From: Clostridia bacterium
GTDB taxonomy: Bacteria; Bacillota; Clostridia; Lachnospirales; Lachnospiraceae
DNA: 64,000 nt
Direction of reading: 5' to 3'
NCBI GenBank assembly: GCA_003246295.1
Contig: QKAS01000022.1
Location: 62,001 to 126,000 of the forward strand
The notes beneath the pieces are model-generated. The model ran no database searches and was not told the origin of the DNA. It was given only the letters and a program-made list of their open reading frames with translations. The position numbers were made by a program, and so were the translations under genes. This document shows, one piece after another, positions 18,554 to 27,098 of this stretch (position 1 is the first letter of the stretch; each line of letters opens with the position of its first letter).

Positions 18554-19894
18554 TCATGTAGCCAATTCATTCAACTTATTACCTGCAACACGATAAACCG
18601 TCCAGTCTTTCATGGGTTCAGCCCCTAGAGATAAATAGAAATCAACGCTTGGTTTATTCCAATCGAGACACCACCATTCTAACCTGCCGCAGCCTCGTTC
18701 CAGCGCAATTTGTGCAAGTTTCTTTAATACTGCTTTGCCATATCCTCTGCCCCGACTCTCTGGTAATATAAATAAATCTTCCAGATAAATGCCGGAACGT
18801 CCTAAAAAAGTAGAAAAATTATGAAAAAATAATGCAAACCCTATTGTCTTATCCTCTACAACAGCAAATATTACTTCTGCTTTTTTCTTATCAAAAATCC
18901 ACTCTTCAAGCAGATCTTCCGTTGCAACCACTTCATCTGATAATTTCTCGTAATCGGCTAATTCCTTTATAAAATGGAGTATTAAAAAAACATCTTTTCT
19001 TTCGGCATATCTAAAAGTAAGTTTATTTTCTAACTGCTTTATATTCCAATCTATTAACTCATAAATCCAGCTGTTAATATCAGTAAAATGAAATCCTTTT
19101 TTCTCTGCCTTGCCAGTATCCATTGTAAAGTCATTATTACATCCATTGTATGGTGCGTAATCTCCGTCTTTCGATAAAATTGCTTGCTTCCCTGTCTTTC
19201 TTTCAATATATGAAATAATATCTTTGATTGAAACTTCGCCTTTTGAACACCCATTCACAGCCCCATGTACAGGATGTTCTACTAACCATGATATAAATTT
19301 TCCTGCTTCCTCTTCCTGTATAAAACACATTCTATAATGCAAGTTATCTATGTACATTGGTTTCTCATTGATTATATGTTCAACATAAAATTCTAATCTT
19401 TTCGTATAATCTGATTTACCCAGAACCACGGGGTAACGTACAAGTGTATAAGCACTCTCATGATAGACCTGACAAACAGCACATTCTGCCTGACGTTTTA
19501 CCTTTCCGTAATCATAATCCTCACGATTACACCAGTTTAAATCGTAATCTTCTGCATTAAACTCTTCTTCTGTTATCATCATATGCTCATTTGAATATAC
19601 AGACATAGAAGACATCTGTATATATCTGTCACATTTCAAACTATCTCTAAGCGCTTTTACGTCATTAGAACAGTAAGCAACTTTGTCAATCACTACATCG
19701 TAGTGCCTTTTCCCAAGTAATCTTTTCACCTCATCAGGTTTTTGCCTGTCCATTTTTATCCTGGTAATAGAATTCCCAAATGGATCTAATACATTGCCTC
19801 TTGTCGCAATTGTTATATAATGTCCCTTATCCAGCAAATCCCATATCATAGATATTCCAAAAAATTTAGTACCTCCAATGACTAGTATATCCAT
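18554..19894 (-). CDS. NAD-dependent epimerase fused to a GNAT acetyltransferase
   Basis: A protein of 446 residues. The N-terminal part (1-285) is an SDR-type epimerase-like domain: a GGTKFFG nucleotide loop at 7-13, SSMSVYS, and a YGKVKRQAE catalytic Tyr-Lys region near 149-153. The C-terminal part (about 292-446) is a complete GNAT of the spermidine/thialysine acetyltransferase type (KELADYEKL, YLEDLFILPESRGRGYGKAVL with the acetyl-CoA loop, RLEWWCLDWNKPSVDFYLSLGA). The two domains are usually separate proteins. No stop or frameshift is visible at the junction near residue 287. It stands alone between a lipoprotein gene and a terminator. Substrates are unknown. Confidence 0.82.
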   Translation of the reverse strand: MDILVIGGTKFFGISMIWDLLDKGHYITIATRGNVLDPFGNSITRIKMDRQKPDEVKRLLGKRHYDVVIDKVAYCSNDVKALRDSLKCDRYIQMSSMSVYSNEHMMITEEEFNAEDYDLNWCNREDYDYGKVKRQAECAVCQVYHESAYTLVRYPVVLGKSDYTKRLEFYVEHIINEKPMYIDNLHYRMCFIQEEEAGKFISWLVEHPVHGAVNGCSKGEVSIKDIISYIERKTGKQAILSKDGDYAPYNGCNNDFTMDTGKAEKKGFHFTDINSWIYELIDWNIKQLENKLTFRYAERKDVFLILHFIKELADYEKLSDEVVATEDLLEEWIFDKKKAEVIFAVVEDKTIGFALFFHNFSTFLGRSGIYLEDLFILPESRGRGYGKAVLKKLAQIALERGCGRLEWWCLDWNKPSVDFYLSLGAEPMKDWTVYRVAGNKLNELAT

Positions 19895-19945
19895 ATTTTC
19901 CTCTATATCTGTGTCGTATCATTTATCTTCTGTCCACTAAGATAC

Positions 19946-21532
19946 TCACTCCACAATCTCTTCTTCTTTGTTAAGTCGAAATGAATTTCCATCCCATTTG
20001 TAATATGCATTATAGTGTTTTCCCAATGTATTTTCATAAAATCTGGCATAAAATGTTGTATCATCTACCCTTGTAAACGCAGGAGAATAAATGAACTGTG
20101 AAGAAAAGATGCATTCATCACCTTCTTCAATGGGAAGTTCTTTTATTGTTGCATCTTCCATCACGGTAAAAATTGAATAAAGATTTCCATTGCTTGTTCC
20201 AGCCTGTCCTACTGTAAAGTCCAAATTTCCATCATTATTATAGTCTTCAAACGCTAAGTTGAATCTCTCCTTGAAAATCATGGATTCTCCTCCAAAAGAC
20301 TTGTTCAGATTCAAAGCGGAAATCACGTTATCTTTTTCATCTATTGCCCGAATCTCAAACTGCCCTTCATAAATCCATTCTGGATCAATGCCTGGCTCTG
20401 CCAGTTCATGGAAAGCTCCTTCTGACATAACAATTACAATTCTGTTTATAGTAGAACGTTTCAATGGATAAAAACAAGAATTGGCAACTTCATATTCTTC
20501 TGTCTGCACATCTGAAGGTGACCAAACATGAAAGCCTTTTTCTTTTAAGAATGCTTCTGCCTCCTCCGTTATCGTGAACTCGTTGTCCTGTAAAATAGAA
20601 TAATACTCTGACACGATCTTAGTGGAATCATTATCCGGAAAGGTTTTCATCATCCTTTCGTAACTCATACGGACATCTTCTACTAGCGTTCCATTTTTAA
20701 ACATTGGGGTATTATCCAGATAACTCGCAGTCAGATAATAGTCTAGAAAATTCTTTGACATCGAGATTGCCTCTTCCGATTCTGGGGTGTCTGGATATTT
20801 TTTGGCAAAATTCTCCCATGCAATGATTCGATCCGCCAGATCATTCCAGTTCATCGTAAGTCCCGCATCTGACACAATTGCACCATTACTCAAATCCGTA
20901 CTTCTTAACAATAAGAACTGTCGTATTCCCTCTGATACACTCTCAGAACAGTTGTCGTACAAGAACATGGGATCTTCCGCCAGATAGTACCAGCCTTCCG
21001 TTGAAAATGCCACATATCCGTTTGCCTTCAACGCTTCTGCCGCTGCCTTCTGCGTTTCATCATAGAGCGTCGACTCTGTCATAATCGTAGCATATCTCAT
21101 ATCAACCTGCGGCTCAATCAATTGTTCTAATGAAACATCCTGCAGAATTATCTCCTGGACGGACTCCTGCACCAGATAAAAAAAAGATTCAAAGTATCGA
21201 AATATTTCATCTTTTTGTTCCTGTGTCAGATTACCTTTTATCTGGCTCTGATACTCAGATAATGCTTTTGGAATGGCCTCTGTATCATGAATCTGAAGAG
21301 ATGTGAGATATTCTAAATAACTTTCTTCTGGAGCTTTTTCTTCAGATTCTCTTTCAACAGGAGCTTCTTCTTCAGATTCTCTTTCAACAGAAGCTTCTTC
21401 TTCAGATTTTCTTTCAATAGAAGCTTCTTCGGAAGACTCTGTCGAAACAGAGTCTTCTTCAACGGTAACGTTTGATTTACATCCTGTTACGGCTACTACT
21501 AATAATAACGCAATCACTATTCCCTTTTTCAT
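19946..21532 (-). CDS. Lipoprotein with acidic 10-residue repeats and VCBS-like motif
   Basis: A protein of 528 residues. A lipoprotein signal (LLLVVAVTGC, Cys18) is followed by an acidic stretch of 10-residue repeats (EEA.VERESE) encoded by 30-bp DNA repeats. A large helical domain of unknown type follows. A segment 'FEDYNNDGNLDFTVG' near residue 430 matches the calcium-loop pattern of VCBS/FG-GAP repeats. It is probably displayed on the outer face of the membrane, with the repeat acting as a spacer. The next gene downstream starts 51 bp away, so co-transcription is possible. I do not recognise the main domain. Confidence 0.75.
   Translation of the reverse strand: MKKGIVIALLLVVAVTGCKSNVTVEEDSVSTESSEEASIERKSEEEASVERESEEEAPVERESEEKAPEESYLEYLTSLQIHDTEAIPKALSEYQSQIKGNLTQEQKDEIFRYFESFFYLVQESVQEIILQDVSLEQLIEPQVDMRYATIMTESTLYDETQKAAAEALKANGYVAFSTEGWYYLAEDPMFLYDNCSESVSEGIRQFLLLRSTDLSNGAIVSDAGLTMNWNDLADRIIAWENFAKKYPDTPESEEAISMSKNFLDYYLTASYLDNTPMFKNGTLVEDVRMSYERMMKTFPDNDSTKIVSEYYSILQDNEFTITEEAEAFLKEKGFHVWSPSDVQTEEYEVANSCFYPLKRSTINRIVIVMSEGAFHELAEPGIDPEWIYEGQFEIRAIDEKDNVISALNLNKSFGGESMIFKERFNLAFEDYNNDGNLDFTVGQAGTSNGNLYSIFTVMEDATIKELPIEEGDECIFSSQFIYSPAFTRVDDTTFYARFYENTLGKHYNAYYKWDGNSFRLNKEEEIVE
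21331..21430 (-). repeat. 30-bp tandem repeats in the lipoprotein gene
   Basis: Three near-identical 30-bp units (21331-21360, 21361-21390, 21391-21420) plus a 10-bp partial encode acidic decapeptides. The first two units differ at few positions, suggesting recent duplication. Confidence 0.88.
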
Positions 21533-21641
21533 ACAATCCCCCCTTGAATGAATACATAGATAGCTTAAGCATGTTAAAAATTATTATTATATTATACTAC
21601 AAAAAAGTGATTGCCATGTACTGCTTCCTGCATTAAAATTG

Positions 21642-22127
21642 CTATTTCTTTGCTCTAGCATATTCAATTGCTTCTTTACCAGTTATATGCTCCACATCAA
21701 TTGCAATGATATATGCCTGTGTACATCCAGTCACTTCTTTATGTTGCGCTTCTACAGGTTGATCTCCTGAGTACTTTTTCACTAATGCCATAAAGGCATC
21801 CGTTCTTTCATTTCCCTCAACAATTCTTGCATGTCCAAAAGCAATCACACTACGAAAGTACGTGGTATATTCTTCACTTACCACCGTATCCTCATCTATT
21901 ACTGAAAATGACACTTTTGAATATTTAGTAATTGCATCAATTTTATGTCCAGCCTTTGCAGAATGAAAATATATCTTATGATTAAAATATACAAAACTTA
22001 CTGGAACAGAATAAGGGTAGTCTTCGTCACCTAGACAAGCTAATACACCATTTGTACATTTATCCATAATTACTTCGATTTCATTTGAATTTAATAGCTG
22101 TTTACTTCTTCTCATTTCTCTAAACAT
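21642..22127 (-). CDS. Pyridoxamine 5'-phosphate oxidase-family / Nim-like flavoprotein
   Basis: A protein of 161 residues of the split-barrel FMN-binding fold: 'GVLACLGDEDYPYSVPVSFVYFNHKIYFHSA' spans strands cited here only by key residues (Leu-Ala-Cys-Leu, Pro-Tyr-Ser-Val-Pro, Ile-Tyr-Phe-His). 'AGHKIDAI' follows, and a C-terminal 'AIDVEHITGKEA'. This is the layout of NimA-type and general-stress PNPOx proteins, full length for that group. Likely cytoplasmic; the electron acceptor is unknown. A ykkC-family riboswitch occupies the leader (22194-22306), so expression probably answers a small metabolite such as guanidine. That pairing is not one I know as common. The start follows GAGGAAGTACACA. 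Confidence 0.85.
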   Translation of the reverse strand: MFREMRRSKQLLNSNEIEVIMDKCTNGVLACLGDEDYPYSVPVSFVYFNHKIYFHSAKAGHKIDAITKYSKVSFSVIDEDTVVSEEYTTYFRSVIAFGHARIVEGNERTDAFMALVKKYSGDQPVEAQHKEVTGCTQAYIIAIDVEHITGKEAIEYARAKK

Positions 22128-22193
22128 TGTGTACTTCCTCTCTTTTAAAATATTTTTTGGTAGGAAAACATTTGTGAGTTCATTCGTTTATTT

Positions 22194-22232
22194 AAAGCCT
22201 GAGAGATATCATCTTGATATCTCCCAGGCTTT
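22194..22232 (-). terminator. Expression-platform hairpin of the ykkC riboswitch
   Basis: The 17-bp stem AAAGCCTGGGAGATATC pairs with GATATCTCTCAGGCTTT with one mismatch and a 5-nt loop. The tail UUUAAAUAAA is a weak U-tract. It probably works as the terminator of the riboswitch, although a role in translation is not excluded. Confidence 0.6.
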
Positions 22233-22306
22233 TATCCTTCCGTGACACAGTCGTAACTGTGAGCTTTCTCTTGGTCACAGACCAGCTAAGCTGCGGAACC
22301 CTAGAA
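22194..22306 (-). promoter_or_regulatory. ykkC-family riboswitch, guanidine-I-like
   Basis: Read on the minus strand, 22304 downward shows the ordered ykkC landmarks: CTAGGGTTCCGC, CTGGTC, AGAGA, CACGGAAGGATAAAAGCC, TGGGAGA. The usual GGG:CCC pair around ATAAAAG is AGG:CCT here, a compensatory change. A short insertion follows CTGGTC. The conserved 3' strand is also the 5' arm of a strong hairpin (22194-22232), so aptamer folding and hairpin are mutually exclusive. It lies 67 nt before the Nim-like gene. Which ykkC ligand subtype (guanidine, ppGpp, PRPP, nucleotide) cannot be settled by eye. Confidence 0.85.
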
Positions 22307-22486
22307 AACATTTCATTAACTTACATGTAACTATTTCGATTATTTCATTCAAACTGATAAGCTAATTCAATTCATATAATTGCTCTATCAACTTTCTTAT
22401 TAAATTACAAGCAGCATCAAAAGAAATATCATTATATATTCAAAATATTTTTTAATAGCGTATCCAGTAATTTTGCATTACTATCA
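22307..22486. other. Remainder of the 22128-22486 gene-free stretch
   Basis: The 359-bp gap 22128-22486 is filled by the riboswitch and by about 180 bp of AT-rich DNA here. I see no clear terminator for the MazG-like gene and no confident promoter for the riboswitch. Confidence 0.4.
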
Positions 22487-22843
22487 TCACTTTTCATTAT
22501 ATTTCTTATTACTCCCTCTCGAAGCTTCGACTGAATATTTTTTAGCATTTTTCTGCATCTTTTTCAATAATGCATCCGACAAATCAATATGATTTCTTTG
22601 TGCAAAACGCAGAACAAAAAACAATATATCTGCTATTTCTTCCTCCACATGCTCCTTCTTATCTGTGTCAGAAAATATCAGTTTCATATCCTCATCGCTC
22701 TTAAACCGAAAAATATCTAAAAGTTCATTTGCTTCTGTTGAAATCCCAATTGCTAAATCCTTGGGATTATGAAACTGGTCCCAATCTCTTTCTTCACAAA
22801 ATTTTTTCACCATTACAGTCAATTCTTGTATTGTCTTATCCAT
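22487..22843 (-). CDS. MazG-like nucleotide pyrophosphohydrolase
   Basis: A protein of 118 residues. It has the all-helical NTP pyrophosphohydrolase pattern of the MazG/RS21-C6 group: 'DWDQFHNPKDLAIGISTEANELL' contains the first acidic pair (E37, E40), and 'HVEEEIADILFFVLRFA' the second (E67, E68, D71). It is of usual length for single-domain members, which hydrolyse (d)NTPs to the monophosphate and pyrophosphate. The start lies one base after the stop of the nuclease-helicase gene, so the two are co-transcribed. That pairing, with a Fic gene upstream, suggests a nucleotide-directed stress or defence role rather than housekeeping; this is inference. Confidence 0.87.
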   Translation of the reverse strand: MDKTIQELTVMVKKFCEERDWDQFHNPKDLAIGISTEANELLDIFRFKSDEDMKLIFSDTDKKEHVEEEIADILFFVLRFAQRNHIDLSDALLKKMQKNAKKYSVEASRGSNKKYNEK

Positions 22844-22844
22844 A

Positions 22845-24707
22845 CTATAACCTTTCTCTCAGATAACCTGCTAGTTTAGGATCTACGCAGTATACATAGC
22901 ATCCTTTCATTCCCCTTGTCATAAGTGTACGATATGTATTTTTTATAACCTCATCAGCAATTTCATTTGCTTTCTCAGGATCTTTTTTATATATAGATTT
23001 TATTCCTTTTAAAGATTGATCGGTGGAAGCTCTCTTTGAAAAATCAGTTATGATTTTACCATTTTCATATCTTAAATCTTCTCCAATAATAACTCCAACA
23101 TAATCAAATTCTAGTCCTTGTGAGGTATGAATGCAACCTACTTCATTCACCGAACTTTCATCTATAGCAAATGTAGTAGAATTCCCTAGATTCCAGCTCA
23201 TTTCAAAATCATTAATTTTAATATCATGTACCGTAGAATCATTTTTCCCCTGCTTAATCCAATTCCAACAATAACCTGCCAATATTCTAGAACGATTTCT
23301 TTTAGAATTACGTTCAATAATTAAATGCTGCATCTCCTGTGGAGTATCTACAATTTTAATATCATAATCAATATCCTTCATATCAAAATTGGCTGTCTGT
23401 CTAATATCCAGAACATCATCAAGCCACGCCAGATATCCGTCAGAACCATTACACCGAAACTGCGAAATCAATTCCTGGTAATATATCTGTGCTCCTTGCT
23501 TTTTTGCCCAATGTTCAATTTCTTTAATACTTCCAATATCTTTCATGGTGACCCGTTGACTTTCATCAATAAAGAAGACACTACACTTTGAAGCTTGAAT
23601 GATTTCTTTAATCTGATTTTCTCCCATGTTCTGGAACATGCCTGACTTTTCATTTAATCTATGTGCTTCATCCACTAAAATGGTATCGACCCCATTCAAC
23701 GGTGCTTCCGTATATATGCCTGACCCCTTGAACATATTATCTACACTGCTCTTTCGGATTTCGCCTTTTAACTTTTTTTGATATACACTTCGTGGTGCAC
23801 TATTTTTAGAAACATACTGACAAAACTGTTCCTCTGATGTTAAATTTGCTAACAGATTGATTGCAACAACTGTCTTTCCTGTTCCAGGACCACCTTTTAC
23901 AATCACTACTCTCTTTTTACAATCTTTTTTTGATTGTTTTGATATGTTGATGATTTCTTCGTACACAATTTTTTGCTCATCAATCATAATAAATTCTTCG
24001 TTTCCTTTTAACATAGCTGCCAAGGAATCCTGTAATGATTTTGATGGTCTGATTCTTCCATTTTCAATTTGATATAGTAATTCTTTCTGATCTCCCTGAC
24101 GAATCGATTTCTTAATAAAATCTCTTAGCTTCTCCACTTCACCTCTTGTAAATGCAGGTGCCTCTTCCAGATATGATTCATACTGTGATTCATCTAATGG
24201 ATCATTCTCCTGTCTTCGATAATTATGTAAATACGAACACGGCGAAAGAATAATATCCTTACTTTGAACCGCTTCGTTATAATCTTTTATTAACATAGAA
24301 TATGACCATGCCTGATAAGAAGGATGTACAACTCGCCTAACCGCATTTCCTGTATAGGTTTCAACCAGTGCATCCAATCCTGAAACTGCTTCTATCTTAT
24401 CCCACTGCTTTAATTCTATAATAACTACATTTCCTTTATTTGATAAATCAAAACCGGATATCAAAAAATCAACACGTTTGGATGTCTGTGGGATATTATA
24501 TTCGATTGCTATTCCCGCATCTTTAGGTATCTTGGAATCATTCAAAACTTTATACATATATTCCAGAGAATTTTCCCAAGAGCGAAATTCGTTTCTTGCT
24601 GTTGATCGATGCATCTTCTTATAGATATTTTCTTCTATTTCAGTTGCAATCGAATCCTGTTCTACGCTCTTTAAAAACTCTTCTTTTGTGCCGTCATATA
24701 CTATCAT
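22845..24707 (-). CDS. DUF2075 protein: N-terminal PD-(D/E)XK nuclease-like plus SF1-type helicase/ATPase
   Basis: A protein of 620 residues. Residues 75-105 show a nuclease-like pattern (RVDFLISG with Asp80, then VVIIELKQW with Glu98 and Lys100). The ATPase has Walker A GGPGTGKT (272-279), Walker B ILVDEAHR (343-350), a second acidic motif FIDESQ (379-384), and late helicase motifs CIHTSQGLEFDYVGVIIG and YRTLMTRGMKG. Together this is a nuclease-helicase. Known DUF2075 proteins are ATPases of unclear role, some near defence genes. It precedes the MazG-like gene by one base and follows a Fic gene by 33 bp. Likely cytoplasmic and acting on nucleic acids. Confidence 0.85.
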   Translation of the reverse strand: MIVYDGTKEEFLKSVEQDSIATEIEENIYKKMHRSTARNEFRSWENSLEYMYKVLNDSKIPKDAGIAIEYNIPQTSKRVDFLISGFDLSNKGNVVIIELKQWDKIEAVSGLDALVETYTGNAVRRVVHPSYQAWSYSMLIKDYNEAVQSKDIILSPCSYLHNYRRQENDPLDESQYESYLEEAPAFTRGEVEKLRDFIKKSIRQGDQKELLYQIENGRIRPSKSLQDSLAAMLKGNEEFIMIDEQKIVYEEIINISKQSKKDCKKRVVIVKGGPGTGKTVVAINLLANLTSEEQFCQYVSKNSAPRSVYQKKLKGEIRKSSVDNMFKGSGIYTEAPLNGVDTILVDEAHRLNEKSGMFQNMGENQIKEIIQASKCSVFFIDESQRVTMKDIGSIKEIEHWAKKQGAQIYYQELISQFRCNGSDGYLAWLDDVLDIRQTANFDMKDIDYDIKIVDTPQEMQHLIIERNSKRNRSRILAGYCWNWIKQGKNDSTVHDIKINDFEMSWNLGNSTTFAIDESSVNEVGCIHTSQGLEFDYVGVIIGEDLRYENGKIITDFSKRASTDQSLKGIKSIYKKDPEKANEIADEVIKNTYRTLMTRGMKGCYVYCVDPKLAGYLRERL

Positions 24708-24740
24708 CTTGTGTCATCCTTCCTAGCGTTTTTTATTTAT

Positions 24741-25730
24741 TCATTTTACTCTTCGATACTTTTGCTTACTACTATTCGGTTTATCAGGTACTGTCATCTC
24801 AAACAACCCAAGTTCCAGTGCTGGCAATAAATAGTTATCTCTAAAAGTAGGCCTATGCTTTAACCCCAATAATTCCATAAGTTCTTTCGTTGAGTATTCT
24901 TTATCACCAATAGCCTGTAACAATCTTTCGACTTGTTCGGTAACTTGTTCTCCAACTTGTTCGTTGTCTTCTATTTCACATAATGCATCATAGATTGTCT
25001 TTAACAAAAACTCGACGAATTTACCTGAATCAGCACTTTGGTCACATTCACCAAGCACTTTGTAATATTCATCTTGACGTTCCCTTATCAACGTTTCTAT
25101 TGGAAGCCAGCCAAACAGTGATTTCCATTTATACAGCAGCAGCGTCTGCCACATCCGTCCCATTCGTCCATTCCCATCTGTAAATGGATGAATAAATTCA
25201 AATTCATAATGAAATACACAACTTTTTATCAATGGATGTACTTCTGCTCTTTTTGCCCAATCTATCAATTCTTTAATCAGATGTGGAACTTGATTTGCTG
25301 GTGGAGCCATATGAACCAACTGTGCTCCTGCAAATACTCCTACTCCACCACTTCGAAAAGTTCCCACCTCTTTCGTCAATTCATTCATCAACACTTTATG
25401 TGCTAGTAGCATGTCCTTAACAGAATATGGATTCATTTCCAACAGCCTATTGTATGCCTCAAAAGCATTCTTAACCTCGCATATTTCATCTGGTGCCCCA
25501 AGAATTCTTTTCCCATTGATAATATCCGTTACCTGATCCAGAGATAAGGAATTATTTTCAATTGCTAACGAGGCATAAATGGTACGGATACGATTATCCC
25601 TTCTAAGTCTTGGGTTATTACTCATATTATCATTTATTGTGATTTTGGTTATTATTTCAGTAATAGCAGAAATTAAATTTACTGTTTTATCTGATATTGT
25701 ATATGGTGGAATATAACCTTTTTCGCTCAT
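24741..25730 (-). CDS. Fic-family AMPylase with N-terminal inhibitory helix
   Basis: A protein of 329 residues. The Fic motif HPFTDGNGRMGR is complete at 181-192, with the catalytic His181. An (S/T)xxxE(N) inhibitory motif, SLAIEN, is at 54-59 before the Fic core, as in class II (N-terminally auto-inhibited) enzymes. The C-terminal 80 residues form a winged-helix-like domain after a repeated EQVGEQVTEQV segment encoded by three 12-bp repeats (about 24930-24965). Fic enzymes transfer AMP to target proteins. First gene of the Fic/nuclease-helicase/MazG run, behind an operator-like palindrome. The target protein is unknown. Confidence 0.92.
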   Translation of the reverse strand: MSEKGYIPPYTISDKTVNLISAITEIITKITINDNMSNNPRLRRDNRIRTIYASLAIENNSLSLDQVTDIINGKRILGAPDEICEVKNAFEAYNRLLEMNPYSVKDMLLAHKVLMNELTKEVGTFRSGGVGVFAGAQLVHMAPPANQVPHLIKELIDWAKRAEVHPLIKSCVFHYEFEFIHPFTDGNGRMGRMWQTLLLYKWKSLFGWLPIETLIRERQDEYYKVLGECDQSADSGKFVEFLLKTIYDALCEIEDNEQVGEQVTEQVERLLQAIGDKEYSTKELMELLGLKHRPTFRDNYLLPALELGLFEMTVPDKPNSSKQKYRRVK

Positions 25731-25788
25731 ATTTTCCTCTCTGCGTGCTCAAATTTGCACTTGCATGATGAAACTTCATTGTTTTACC

Positions 25789-25815
25789 ACTTGTACAATA
25801 TTATACCGTACAAGT
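25789..25815 (-). promoter_or_regulatory. Palindromic operator candidate overlapping a TATAAT box
   Basis: Exact 8-bp arms ACTTGTAC (25789-25796) and GTACAAGT (25808-25815) enclose TATAAT on the minus strand, about 60 nt before the Fic start. The -35 is poor (TAGTAT), so activation or an extended element may be needed. A regulator, possibly Fic's winged helix, could occlude the -10. Confidence 0.55.
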
Positions 25816-25916
25816 TTTTATAATACTACTACTTTTCAAATAATTTGTAAAAATATGATATTATAAATGCCATCAAAATCGTTCCGTAATAACCAACAAG
25901 AATAAATTTTAGAATT

Positions 25917-25956
25917 AAAATAAGCATCCTACATATGATTGTAAGATACTTATTTT
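25917..25956. terminator. Bidirectional terminator-like hairpin downstream of metA
   Basis: Arms at 25917-25933 and 25940-25956 match 15 of 17 positions with a 6-nt loop. AAAA/TTTT ends serve both strands. It probably ends the rRNA-modification/ligA/metA transcript. Confidence 0.7.
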
Positions 25957-26123
25957 AGTGTTTAATACTCTGTTATATGGGTCTTTAATTTACGCCCTTT
26001 TTATTTCAAATACACGCCCAAAAAGAAATAAAAATATATTAAAATGCGATACTTTGCGATACTCTCTTTTTTGATTAATAAACGCTGAAACCATTGAAAA
26101 CACTAGAGTCTACTGACATTCTA

Positions 26124-26168
26124 CTACAACTCATAAGGCGTCACTCTGATAACTGCCAACTCCACACC
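26124..26168 (-). pseudogene. Echo of the metA 3' end
   Basis: Directly after the metA stop, the same frame continues for 14 codons to RVTPYEL-stop. The real metA ends in QVTPYEL-stop. In the shared VTPYEL-stop segment four codons and the stop differ, and all changes are synonymous. This suggests a remnant of a second metA copy rather than slippage. Confidence 0.5.
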
Positions 26169-27074
26169 TTATAATTCGTAAGGTGTCACCTGGTAGACAT
26201 AATAATTCAACCAATTCGTATACAACGCATTACAATGCGATCTCCACTGTAATAGCGGCTTTTGATTGCTGTCATCCTGGGGATAATAATTCACCGGGAC
26301 TTCTATTGTAAGTCCTTTGTTCTTATCTCTCATGTATTCATTATGAAGTGTATAACGATCATACTCTGGGTGTCCCATGACAAATACATGTTTACCGCCA
26401 TCTGCAATCGCCAAAAAGACGCCTGCCTCTTCTGATTCTGCAAGTACGGTCAACTCCTGATTATGATGAATCGCTTCACTGCTGACTGTTGTATATCTGC
26501 TGTGTGGTGCCAGAAAATAATCATCAAATCCTCTGACCAATGGTTCCCTTCTGTTTGCTACTTTATGTGCAAACACACCAAATAACTTCTCACCTAATAA
26601 TTCTTTATCTAGTCCGTAATGATAGAACAATCCAGCCTGCGCACCCCAGCAAATATGTAGTGTTGAGGTAACATGCGACTTGGACCATTCCATGATTTCA
26701 CACAGTTCTTCCCAATAGTCCACTTCTTCGTATCCCAGCTGTTCCACAGGTGCACCCGTAATAATCAGACCATCATATTTGTTGTGTTTTAATTCCTGAA
26801 AAGAATTATAAAACTGATTCAGATGATTTGTTGGTGTGTTGACTGAAATATGGCTTCCTGTATTCATGAAAGTAACATCAACCTGTAATGGCGTATTGGA
26901 AAAAGCACGAAGTAATTGCAGTTCTGTATCCTGTTTGACTGGCATTAGGTTTAGGATACATATTTGAAGCGGACGAATATTCTGTGAAAGTGCACGGTTC
27001 TCATCCATCACAAATATATTTTCATTTTCCAGAATTTCCTTTGCAGGCAGGTCACTTTGAATTTTTATTGGCAT
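26169..27074 (-). CDS. metA: Homoserine O-acetyltransferase
   Basis: A protein of 301 residues, usual for the MetA/HTS-like glutaminase-fold family. Catalytic Cys142 lies in HICWGAQ, and the His/Glu partners in [12 protein letters not shown]. Residue 111 is Glu (GAPVEQ); in this family Glu111 marks acetyl-CoA use and Gly marks succinyl-CoA, so acetyl transfer is likely. It activates homoserine in methionine synthesis in the cytoplasm. It follows ligA by 24 bp in the same direction; no SAM riboswitch precedes it. A short echo of its C-terminus lies just downstream. Confidence 0.93.
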   Translation of the reverse strand: MPIKIQSDLPAKEILENENIFVMDENRALSQNIRPLQICILNLMPVKQDTELQLLRAFSNTPLQVDVTFMNTGSHISVNTPTNHLNQFYNSFQELKHNKYDGLIITGAPVEQLGYEEVDYWEELCEIMEWSKSHVTSTLHICWGAQAGLFYHYGLDKELLGEKLFGVFAHKVANRREPLVRGFDDYFLAPHSRYTTVSSEAIHHNQELTVLAESEEAGVFLAIADGGKHVFVMGHPEYDRYTLHNEYMRDKNKGLTIEVPVNYYPQDDSNQKPLLQWRSHCNALYTNWLNYYVYQVTPYEL

Positions 27075-27098
27075 AGTTTTCCCTCATCCTTATTTATT

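Larger units (their letters stand above)
25731..26168. other. 438-bp intergenic region between metA and the Fic gene
   Basis: From the metA side it holds a 15-codon in-frame echo of the metA 3' end (26124-26168), an inverted repeat with 10-bp arms (25998-26007 and 26025-26034), a repeated TGCGATACT pair near 26044-26062, a bidirectional hairpin (25917-25956) and the operator palindrome. No gene is seen. Confidence 0.6.

Noticed and set aside
18375-18557. Open frame of 60 codons on the minus strand
   Set aside because: It runs through the terminator hairpin and the promoter of the next block and has no ribosome site; coding content is poor.
27075-27098. Possible SAM riboswitch or T-box for metA
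   Set aside because: Only 24 bp separate ligA and metA, and nothing upstream resembles either class.
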